Part shown: one piece after another, positions 49,201-59,660 of the stretch | How positions within the stretch are numbered: the first letter of the stretch is position 1 | Layout of the letters: every line of letters starts with the position of its first letter | Assembly: GCF_949628265.1 (NCBI RefSeq) | Contig: NC_088789.1 | Span: 10,904,886-10,968,885, forward strand | From: Cloeon dipterum | Taxonomy: Eukaryota; Arthropoda; Insecta; Ephemeroptera; Baetidae | Reading direction: 5' to 3' | DNA length: 64,000 bases | Translations under genes and position numbers: made by a program | Notes under the pieces: model-generated | Databases searched by the model: none | What the model saw: the letters and a program-made list of their open reading frames with translations, nothing else | Told to the model about the DNA's origin: nothing

Positions 49201-52200
49201 AGAGAAATAGCACCAAAAATTTATGCACAAAAAAGCTTTCTTTTCTGCGAGAAACTACAAGGATAGGTAAGCCTGGGCGGCTTGGAGTGAATTTAAATTA
49301 ATTTTCATGAGTAGGTTTTTTGTCCGTTCTCGGTAGCATTTCTTATAGAAGAATCTAAATATTTACTTTTTATAAATTTTAAATTAATTGCAGATGAGCG
49401 AATTGCGACAGTGCATTTCGAAATATCAAGTGATTTCAAACAGTCGGCAGTGTTGGCAAGAGGAAAGGAAAAGCAGGAGAAAAAAGATCAAACCGAGGCG
49501 TGGGATCAAATAATGAGCGAATGCAATTTCATTTTCCCACCGGCACTAATTATGCATTGCGGTTTGGAGTAACGAAGCAGGCGCGCTGCGGCTTAAGTTT
49601 TTATACTTTAAAGTTTGCTCTAGCTCAAGGACTGATGCCCTATCTGCCGCTTGCAATGGGAATATATACGCGCGTATTAGGATAAAAACGCGTGCGGTCT
49701 CTGGCAATCTTATTCATTTATCAAATGCCCAGCAAACATTTTCGTCGTGTATTTTAGTGCGTGTTGCGTTGATTCCCAAGTACGGCTCGGTTCATCTTGT
49801 CACCGTGCGAGCCGCAACGTATCATTATAACGACAGCCTTGCTTGTCTTGACACTGCCATTTGATATTTTCTCATTCCTCATTTGAACAAGATTAGAGGA
49901 TATTAAAACAAGTGATGCAAAGAAGGCTTTGGTTGAATTTTGGCTAGGGTGTGGAAATAATAGATTATTTAATTAATAGATTCAGTTACCGAAAAATGCA
50001 GGCAATCAAAGTAATTGCCCCTCTTTGATATAAATCTCTCAACACGTCTGAAATGAACAGCATTTCCTTAATTGTTCACCCTCTTTCCGTTTCAAAGCAG
50101 CTGCCACACGACAGGGGTCTATTTTCTTACCCTCAACTAGCACAGAAAGGGTTGTTGAGATGATTTTTATTTCCTTCCTGATTACAAATCCGCTGTCAGT
50201 CCCCTCACTCGCTGCAAAATCCTGCTCCCTATACCTCAAGCAATTTTCCTCAATCGTGCGTTTGATGCTGTTGTGGAAATTATGGATGCAACTGGTAAAA
50301 GCGATTGTTTTCTTGATTGCCAGATGCGATTTGGGACGCAGCAGCTGCAGCTGAACTTGAGCCCAGCGGGCAGCGACCGCCTGTGCTTTCAATGCAGACA
50401 AAAGGCAACAGGCTGCCCCCACGAGGCTGATTTTTAGCTCCATTTGGCGCTCGCTCACCTTACAGATGTCGCGTGGCTTGTAATTCTTCTGCTGGGTACA
50501 GCAGCACATGCTCTTAGATTTGAGATTGGGGGTTGATTTTACACACCAGACGCCTGATTAGTTTCTGAACAGATATACTTTGTTCAAATATAAAAGACTA
50601 TTTCAAAGACTTTCAAACGGACTTTTATTAGAGGAAATTGCATAAAAAAGTTAACAGAACAAATTATTCAGCCTGGAATATTTCATGCAACTTTCCAAGG
50701 AACAAAATTTAACGACCAAAAATTGTGACCAGCTTTTGAAGTTGATTATTCCTGTATTTTCTTCTTTGCATACCTGTCACTTTTGTGGCGACCGGCGGGG
50801 CAAACACTTTAATTAGTTTTAACAGAATTCACTGCTCTCAGCTATATTTTTCAAAGGTTGAATCTGGTTAAAAAAGTTTTCCCTAAATATCCTGTGTCCT
50901 TGAGACTGCATTCAAATCTCTCAAAATCTCTTCCGAAACTTATGACTTAAGCTTTCTTGTCTGTTATTATTCCCCCAGACTGAGTATGACAATAGCTAGC
51001 TTGTCGTAAACACACATGTAGGAGTCGCAACGGAACAGAAAAGCGCTTTTAAATTCCATCTGATTAGAAGTTAATTATGTAATTGCGCGCGACTGCATGA
51101 GCGCAAAATATGTCACTAGAGTAAGACGTGCCTTTGTCGCTTATTTCCTGCACGCCAAATTCTCAAAAGCGAAAGTGCCATCTCGGAGATGACGAGAAAA
51201 TTAAATTTGTCATTGTTCTTGTCGAGGGCTGGATAAGTGAATAATTGCTTCTTTATCTGGTCGGCATCTGCACTTGCTCGTAAAAATGGGAAAAGGAGGG
51301 AGCATTAATTTTTATTATCACAAAACAAGAAAGCAAAAGCGCTAGAGAACGAATGTAATCGTTCCAAGTTAATTTTACGCAATTAGCTGCTAATCTAATT
51401 AAGAAAACTAGTTTCGTTCCCGCGGCTGAAGCTGACTAAAATTTAATTGGAGCAATTTAAAACAAACAAAATTCGATAGTAACGACTGTACAGCTGATAA
51501 AATAGCTCAGGATAAGAAAATTACACCTCGCCAACATCAGAGAAGAGGAATATAATTCACCTCACTTTCCGTCTTTACTCGGTCCGTTATTAGTTGTGAA
51601 TAAACTTACGCAGCGCTGTCGGCGAACGAGATTAATTGCTGGATGGAAAGGAAACATTTTTTTCACAAGCTGAAAATTATCAATTAAGTCGTGTGCGAGA
51701 GCAAATGCTTTTTCTAGCCAACAACGTAAAAAATGTATTATCCATTCGGAGGAAAGAACTAACACTCCTCCCCAATTTATCACCGAAACGAGTGCGGTGC
51801 GTATAATGCTGTTATTAATGGTGTTGTGAGTCACAGGCTCAAAATGCATTTATTCAGCAACGACGCGATAATAGGAAAAGAGCGCGCGCTGCGCAAATAC
51901 ATGTACGTTGTCGGATGGGGGCAGGCTGCATGAGGATGAAGGAGTCGTAGTAAAAGTGCAGCGAGCGTAACCATGGAAAAGACCGCCGCCTTCTCTCTCT
52001 CTCCTCTCCTCCTCCGTTAAAACCCTGAGTAGAAGCTCTGAATTAATCTCGGAGGAAGCGGAAAATTAAGCCAACGTGTGTTTTTCTCATCTCGGGGACG
52101 GAGTGTCCAATAAATTATGAGGTAAGGAGCCGCTCCAAGCGTTGGTGCTCGAGCGTCAAAAGCCCAAAATTAAAGGTGTTTTCAAATTCCTACGTGCCCT

Positions 52201-55200
52201 TGAATGGAAGGGGTTCGCTAGGAGAAAATAGTGCTTCATTGTTAGAGCATTTATCTATGTTGGCACTCCATGGGGGAAGTGCTCAAAAGATAAAACGAAT
52301 TAAATATTACGCACGCCTGCTACTTTTCTTGATTTTTGTTTCGTTATCCCGCACATTTAATCAACATAAAGATAGCAATTCTTTGTTTAACATTGATCTA
52401 ATCAATAATTTAATGAAGAAAGCAACAAGTGATCACCACTAAAAATTGTGATGTGTCTGTTTGTTTCAATCACTTCAGATTGTTTTCCTCTTGTTATTCC
52501 TACAAACTTGAATTAAAATTCAAGACATTCGATTAACACCCAAGTAAATATTTTAAGTCATATTATATGCTCAAGATGACTCAGACAACAATTTGACACT
52601 GCCCTGGGTTTTCTATTTTGAATGCACTACTAGAGGAAGTGGAAACAGTCCTAATTTATTGTTTCAAATGGGAACCACGCGCACAGACTAAAATAAAACC
52701 AGAGCCGAAGCGTTGTGCTGCTTGGAGAGTGAAAAAATGCATGCGAATTTTGAGATTGCGTGGGACGTTGCGTTTGGAAACGCGTGAGGGAACAATGCAT
52801 TGTAAAGCTGGCAAACTTTTTTTTAGTTAACCCATGCATGTCAAAACGCACGCAGAAAGGCAAATGCTCCCCTTGATACGCTAGTTCAGCTATATTAATC
52901 AAGCTGGTCAATTGCAGCGACCTGAGAGCGAGAGAGAGACGCGGTCTTAATAAAGCACTTCGTCTAAATTTCGCGCATGGAACTAGCAGCAATAAATAAC
53001 GGAAAAAAATTGTTTCAAAGCTACCCATGCGTGTGATGCATAATCGCGATGATATGGATGGAACACTTTTGCTCATTTTATTTTAATTTGTACACATTTC
53101 TATGCATACACACACGCTATATATTCTCTGAAAAAGAGCACTGTTGTCAACAACATTTTGAATATTATATTTTCAGGCTTAAAATTTTGTTAACAAGACA
53201 TTTCTGTTGTAATTACAGTCACTTTTGATTTTAATATTTCCATTCCTTGTATCACAGTGAACATTCAAAGCATAAAAAATATGAATGCTTATTTGGCACA
53301 GCGACTTTGCATTTGATGAAATGCTGAATAAAATTGAAAGTTTTAATTTTAAAATAATGATTTCTTTGATTAGCACACAAAGTGGAGCGTTGCAAATCAC
53401 CGCATGTGAAGTTGCAAAAAAATGCTGATAAGTGATTAATTAAAATTCGATACAGCAGCAGTACACGACACCTCAACAGCAGGTGTGACAAATTTCAATT
53501 GTATAGCTCATTTTTTATTCGTTTTCAGCTATTGCACAATTTATTGCCAAGATCAAGAAGCGTCGCGATCGCGGCTTCAACGCTTACAAATGCAAAAATC
53601 GCCAATGAGACTCACCGTCTAGGTATATTAAATCACCATTTTTGCCACATTGGCTTGTTTTTAATTATTCTTGCATTTTCTTTAATTGAGAAACTATGTT
53701 CAATATAATTTTAGCTGAATCAACGTTTCCTTCGATCTAAATTTCCTCAGTCTAGATCTATTTCGGACAAAAATTAACATACCTCTATGTTTATTAATAG
53801 GGTATAGGTTTTGATAATCGTAGAGCTACGCACCAACTTTGGCACAAACAAAAGAACGTAAGCATTATAATTTATGACCTTCACAACAACATTTTTTATT
53901 GCTGCCAAAAAACTCACATCTGCTTGCGCAATTAAAGCTGATGGAGATATAAACATTTTTATTACTCACATCAGCCAACCCTTTTCTTTCGCACACCCAC
54001 CAAGTTCCTCGGTTTTATTACGTAATTAGGAAAATAATGGAAAGAGAACGCACAGAGCTAACTGCTGACTCTTTATCAACGCGTTCATCGCCGCCGCTCG
54101 CTAATGCACTGTTTTTAAATGCACACAATTTTGGACGCCAGGAAAGGGGTAGAGTTTTGTGCTCTGTCAGCTTTGTGAATTGCTGATGCTTTTAAATATA
54201 TTCCGTACCAAGAAACACAATGAACGTGCGGCAAACGGCTGCTGGCGGAAGGGTTGAACTCGCTCACAGATGCTGCCTTTGGTCGGGAAGCAGGAAGTTG
54301 AGCTGAGGACAACAGGTGGTACTGCGTGCTGCCGCTTTTCTATAATTTTTGCCTCCACTTTCGATTTTCTACTTATCAACGAACCAACACTGCTGTCTTC
54401 AATTAAAAGTCAACGACTGCAGGGTTTCTATTTACATACTGTGGCCAATAAGAGGGGAGAAGCCGCAAATTTTCATGGTTGGAAAACTTAATATTTACGT
54501 ATTCTGTCAAAATAATGTTGGCTTTGAACAAACGAGGGTTGCGTGGTTGTCAAAGAAAATAAAATGTCAGTGAAGGTCTAAAATCAGAATAATAATAATC
54601 AACTTCATTTTAAAAACCAACCAAAATTTGGTGTGAAAAACTTCATGAATTTGAATTTACAGGACAACAAGAACCCATAAAATTGTTATTTATTCCAACA
54701 ATTTTAATTTTTCCACGTTCAACTTGTGTCTATTTAATGTCACGGAGATGTTCATCATTCAGTCCAGTTGAAAAAAATAATAAATCTTGATTTTCTCTTC
54801 TAATTTGAAAAAAAATTTCAGGAACTATTTCCAAATATTGAGTTAGTTTACCATTTTTCTTTTTCTGGGCAACCTAAAGTCATTTGTGCTGGTACAATTC
54901 AAAAATTAAAGTTTGGATATTGCTCATAAGGTTACGTGAATTTTCTGAACAAAGCAGCTTGGCATTCTTGCCTGTGCTTGTTATCAATTTTTTTGCATAT
55001 ATCAAAGCGGTGGAAGTGTACACGAGATGCCTTTTTAAATTCTTTAGCGAACAACCACACTGATGTTAGTGTGCGGTGAAAAACTCACGGAGGCGCGGCC
55101 GCTGTTTTTTCCCTATCTAAGTGAAGAGCTTTCGACGGGCAGTCGGTATTCTTTTTAATGCACACTGCATAATTATCGCGCTCATTAATCAGCAGCGGGT

Positions 55201-56357
55201 AACAGGCCAGCAAATTTCTCGATTAAAAGCTGCGGACAAAAAAGCAAAGTGCCTGTTTACAACGTAATGTATTAGTCAAAAGAGTTTTGCTCGAGACTAA
55301 AAAATAGCACCGGCCAGCTGCACCATGTCAAAGTTAAAATAATACGATAAGAGGTTGACTGCAAATATGTTTGCGGCATCATTTGAAATACAAATGATAG
55401 AGAGCTCAATTTTATTTTTCTTATGTCACTCGAGATAAAAGAAGTGCCGAGAAATTTCAGCTTAATTTATGCGGAAAGTATGTTTCGGTATTTTCTCTCA
55501 CATTGCTACACACCATTATAAAAGCGTAAAAGGAAGGATGAGTGACTTATTAAGGATGCAAAGAGAACCATGAACATGAGGATTTAACGACCACAATAAA
55601 TTAATTTGCATTAATCATCCAACTTTGCTGACAGTTTATGCAAATTCAAACAAATTAGCACGATGCGGCGCAGATTTATTGTTTAAAACACTTTTAACAT
55701 CTAAATGTAAACAAGTCAAAACTTTGCACTTCATGCTGGTGGATTAAGAAATTGAAAGACGAGTGTCGCATAATCTCGCTCTTTTCATCACGGTCGGTGT
55801 GAAAATCAGCTGTCGAATCGTTTTCGCGACGCGCGCAACAGACTGTTTTAAAATCTTGATATCCACATTCGCCTGAACAAGAGCTACTTTCTCGCGCATT
55901 TTTCTCCTCGCATGATCAGGAGCATAAACAAAAGGCTAAATTATGTATATATGGAGCAGTCGTTAAAGTGGAATCTGGTTAGAAAGGATGTTCCAGGATA
56001 ATTCCACCTGCCGGAGCCGCCGGCGAGATGTGATAACGCAGCTGCCGCTTCAACAGCCCGACAGCTAAGCAAACTCCGCACGCGGCCACGCCGAGGATTT
56101 CAGAGAGGAGAGAAAAGCAGGTGACCCTCAAGGCTAAGAAGGAATCACCTATTGGATTTACGATCAATTAATTGGGACCATTTTGCTGGATTCGTCTCCT
56201 AGACTGATCCTGATCTGTTATGTTTTTTATCGGCTTTGGTGAAAATTTAGGCAGCTGTCCTTTAAATGAAGTGACAAATCCAATTAGAGAGCTCTGCGGT
56301 TGGTCTTTTAATTTCTAAAATACTTTTTAAAGTGGTTAGGAGCAATTTTCTTTGATC

Positions 56358-56403
<46 letters not shown>

Positions 56404-59331
56404 GAGAGCAATGGAAAGAGACTTTAACGACCGCAAATCTTTCACGCAGTTTTTTCTAAAAAATATTATTATTTGTTTCTGCGTGTATAGCTTATGAATT
56501 GGTGTGGTTTCTTTGCAATAAATGAGCACTCAAGGAACAAAAATTCGTGAAATAATCGAAGGTGCAATGGCATCTGCTTTCAAAAGTCTCTAGAAAACAC
56601 TAAAAGAAAAAAGCAAATGCTAATTATTTATGTAGGAATGGTATCGCCCGCGAGGGGATCGTCGCGTGCCACAGATTTAAATTTATTCCAGCATTGAAAA
56701 ATTCTTCATATAATAATAATAAATATTGATTTGCAGTATGAATATACTATGAGTTCGCATTTTGCGCATCGAATTTGTCCTTCCCCCAATACAACTTCCG
56801 TTTTTCAAAGGAATAAACTGCTCGCTTGGGACCCACTATAGGTGCCTTACACCACGCGGCTCTCTTCCCTACTCGTCACAGCGTGGATGTGCGATAGGAG
56901 AAAAGTGGCTGCATCTCCGCTCTCTCAACAGCTTCCGGCCTAGCTCAACCCGCAATAAAATGCACGCCCGCCTCTCTCGTGTTTCTGTTTACATTTGATA
57001 CACACTTCATGCAAGACCACCTTGATGGTGAACAAAAAGAGTTGCGAGTGGGTGGGGTCCCCTACGCTACGTTATCTGTATAATATAATAAACCACCCAA
57101 TTAAGTTCTCGCATCTGTACGGCTTCGAGTTTGAAATCGCGCAGCTGCCTGTGTTTTGTTTCTTTAATGACAATTTAGTTTGAAAATATCAACGGTTCCC
57201 TTAACTTCACATGATGATTTTTTAATTGTCTGGCGCACATAATGATTTCAGAAACACTCTCACCGTCGAATATCAGTATCTCGACTCGTTGGAAAGTGAA
57301 TTTGCCCCGCACTTGGTAATTAGACAAATTCAAAAAGGCATTAGCACTGTGCAAGTGGCTGGCGCGACCTGAGGAGCTTCTCTCCGCACGCCAGTGCGTG
57401 TTCCGCCGAGAACATGTTGCTAATTAAGAAAGAGAGTAGTGAAATTGATTAAGCGGACAGCCTGTATGATGTTAAAGAGTCGATTACTCGCTCACTTGTT
57501 GGCAGAATATTATGGTTCCGTTGCTGCAGCATACAAAATGCAAAACGAGAGGGGCTTGCCGTGCGTTGTGTATTATGCTTTAATAACACAATGTAATATT
57601 AGGTGGTTGGAAGTAATTGCATGTGATGTTTTCATCCGGTGAAAATTAGCGCTACATGCAGATGAACCAGCTCGCAAGCGATGGGAACAGTGCAACTTTG
57701 TGTGATCAAGAATGAAAAGGCAGCCGCGCGACCTCCCCCATCTTTAACAGCGGTTTTCATTGTTGTGGAAAAGAAGACGCGCGATCGATGCCAAGAAAGC
57801 TGTCGCACTTTTCTTTCTCAGGTAGTCACTCGGCTCTAGTTCCGCTCCTCCACTGATCTCCTGCTCATGCTCAAATTTGGCCTTGAGGGATTCGTTTTCT
57901 TTTTCTCGATTCTTATACCACCAAATGCAAAACTTGTTTTTCCCCTGTAAACCTCCATGTCAAAAATCAATTCCGTATGCTCGGTTTGAATGTCTGCAAC
58001 AAAAATCCCACACAAACAAGCGACGGATGAAACAGGAAAAATTGTTGCTTATAATTTATTTATCAAATTATATCTACCTAATATATTACATATTTACTTA
58101 ATTTATGATCATCCAATTTCATTAATTTGTGAGAATCTAGCCCCCTACAATTCTGTTGCATTCAAATGAGAAAATCGCAGGAAGCCGGCATTTTTCTTTA
58201 AATATCGGCAGTCACGTAAAAATATCAGTCAGTTCAGAGGAAACGTCTCATTTCTCCACGACCACAGCAGGAAACAGTGTGACGATTTTCTCTAATTAAC
58301 TTGCCATGCGCCACATAAAAAGCCAATTGCATAAAAATTCAGTTGCAGCATGGAAAACGACGGCCCGCCCCCGCAAACACGCCACTTCCGACTATTCTAA
58401 AAAAGGTGCTTTGCTTCAGGCTTCATTACTGTTTAGTTTTTGCGTATCTTTTTTCGTTTTTAGTTGAAAAATAAAACTCTTGATGATTTAAATGTATACC
58501 CGAAAATTTTACAATTAAATAATTAATTATTCAAAGAGACATTCATTCTAGAAGTTGTTATTTTAGTTTTGTGTTTTATTTTTCGTGCACCATTTAAGGA
58601 ACTACCCACGCAAAAATAACAGTTAATTCAATACTCATTAAAGTTTTAATTTTTTTACCTCAAAACTAAATCAAGCATGATTTGCGATGTTCATATATAT
58701 TTCTTCTTTAATCCAAATAGAATAACAATCAGCTTTCTAATGCAATTTTTTTCAAATTTGACTCCAAAAAAATTGATTTTTACAATTTTTAAGTGAAAAT
58801 TAACAATTACGTCCTTTTTAATACAAAAATGAAAATATTGCTAAATTTTATCTTTATCACAGTTGGACTGATAGGATAAATATATTATTTTAAATGAGAT
58901 AAAGTTTTGCCTCAAACGACGTAAATTTGATAACTATATCAACTTTGAGCGCTTCGTTCTTAAAACAAGGACAAAGGATTGGAAAAAAGGACCCTGGGAA
59001 ATTTGTAGCAATTTTCATACTTTTATGTTAAGTTACTCAAGTATGCTAGGCTCAATAATTTCATGCAGAAAAATCGAGGTATTTTTTATCGATGCATACA
59101 TGTAGGCTTATGAGTTAATAGGTGATGTGGATTCAGAATAAAAATTATGTATGTAATTATTTTTTTAAACCGATGATTGATTCACTTGCATTAGTAATGG
59201 ATCGAAATTTAAACCAGATAACAGCATCTAAGAAAAAAAAGTTTTGTACTCACCTCAGAAGGGCAGAGAAACTGGAAGACTACAAGCACGAGGACCACTT
59301 GCCACCGTCTAGCAACCCTCAAGTCCATCAT
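43273..59331 (-). CDS. TNF receptor superfamily member (wengen-like), type I membrane protein
   Basis: Cell-surface receptor of the TNFR superfamily; insect members bind the TNF ligand Eiger. Minus-strand exons in order: 59254-59331 (signal peptide), candidate 50459-50512, 46676-47045, 43926-44074, 43273-43425. All are phase-compatible and give about 267 aa with the candidate exon. The 46676-47045 exon holds TNFR cysteine-rich repeats (KCSKCPPGFGMVQLC, VECPPGFYSSHNSAFERC, SCTTRTDTVCDRC). The next exon holds a single transmembrane helix, about residues 187-208 (TLAAAIAVIFGVAALLVTIV), then basic VRSHFTR. The last exon encodes an acidic 50-residue tail ending SEAIG. There is no death domain. The cysteine-rich, TM and tail exons are firm. 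Linkage of the signal exon rests on phase, strand and lack of another gene between. Confidence 0.82.
44075..46675 (-). other. TNF-receptor intron between ectodomain and transmembrane exons
   Basis: Bounded on the minus strand by the GTAGGT donor (plus 46675) and the TTATCAG acceptor (plus 44075). It contains the unusual GC-rich patch at about 44560-44815. No exon is recognised. Confidence 0.8.
44560..44815. repeat. GC-rich patch with recurring GCCGC / GGCTAAGC words
   Basis: An island in an AT-rich intron in which GCCGCC, GGCTAAGC, GCCAGTAAAA/GCCGGTAAAA-like and GGGCAAAAAATT words recur in scrambled order. Neither strand is open. It may be a degraded mobile-element end or a decayed minisatellite. 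The family is not recognised. Confidence 0.3.
50459..50512 (-). CDS. Candidate 54-nt exon completing the first cysteine-rich repeat of the TNF receptor
   Basis: On the minus strand, ATCTAAG| precedes and TGTAAG|GTGAGC closes a phase-0 block encoding SMCCCTQQKNYKPRDICK. The spacing C-x(4-5)-Y-x(5)-C matches the first half of a TNFR repeat. The main ectodomain exon begins with only the second half (CSKCPPG...C...C), so this block supplies the missing cysteines. The donor is strong; the acceptor has a weak pyrimidine tract. A competing reading is that an ATG at 50443 (MELKISLVGAACC) is an alternative leader. Confidence 0.4.
55979..56133 (-). other. Orphan open block encoding a hydrophobic segment
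   Basis: After a good minus-strand acceptor (CCTTCTTAG) a GC-richer block encodes a hydrophobic run ending LGVAACGVCLAVGLLK, then RQLRYHISPAAPAGG and a stop. It resembles a transmembrane helix with a positive stop-transfer flank. There is also a possible donor (GCAG|GTGGAA) near the end. It has no in-frame ATG and no recognised partner exon. It may be a chance open frame. Confidence 0.2.
56361..56398. repeat. (CT)n microsatellite
   Basis: About 19 uninterrupted CT units in the TNF-receptor 5' intron. The Glu-Arg repeat frame on the other strand is an artefact. Confidence 0.95.
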
Positions 59332-59660
59332 CTTGTAGCGAATAGCGATTTCAGCCTGACAATACCGATTTCATTTCGATCGATAGACCTATACGTGCGT
59401 TATCGGTATCCCAGGCGACTTTATCTGCTCCGTGCTTCCTCCCGCAAAGCACGCGTGCAGGCGAATGGAGCAGATGAGAGAATTAAAGACAGAGCCTGCT
59501 GCTTTGTCCGTGGGCCAGCGCTGAGTGAGTGGCGTGTGTGAGGGAGCAAGCGAGAGCTCTGCGTCAGGGTTTTCCTCCTGCGGCTCTCCCTCCCTCTGAA
59601 TATCATTTCAGTTTGCACCTTTCAGCGCCACAACAATAGCGGGGGATAAACGCTTTCTCC
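59332..59660 (-). promoter_or_regulatory. 5' UTR and probable promoter of the TNF-receptor gene
   Basis: GC-richer DNA directly upstream of the signal-peptide exon on the minus strand. A seven-codon upstream open frame (minus strand, 59374 to 59351) ends 19 nt before the first of two adjacent in-frame ATG codons (59331 and 59328). No TATA box is obvious; the transcription start is not identified. Confidence 0.35.

Larger units (their letters stand above)
47046..59253 (-). other. Long 5' intron of the TNF-receptor gene
   Basis: About 12 kb between the signal-peptide exon donor (CTGAG|GTGAGT on the minus strand) and the cysteine-rich exon. It is mostly AT-rich and non-coding. It contains the candidate mini-exon at 50459-50512, an orphan hydrophobic open frame at 55979-56133 and a (CT)n run at 56361-56398. 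No plus-strand gene is recognised in it. Confidence 0.5.

Noticed and set aside
50357..50443. MELKISLVGAACC leader as the first exon of the TNF receptor
   Set aside because: It has signal-peptide character, but only a weak donor (CAA|GTTCAG) would join it to the ectodomain. The leader at 59254-59331 has a consensus donor and is preferred.
52900..53028. MGSFETIFFRYLLLLVPC as a signal peptide on the minus strand
   Set aside because: Donor candidates are poor and the preceding frame is uninformative; the 59331 leader explains the gene better.
59629..59643. 15-bp identity (CACAACAATAGCGGG) between the TNF-receptor upstream region and the CpG-rich block at 2923-2937
   Set aside because: A few 15-bp matches are expected by chance in a 64-kb window, so this is not evidence of shared regulation by itself.
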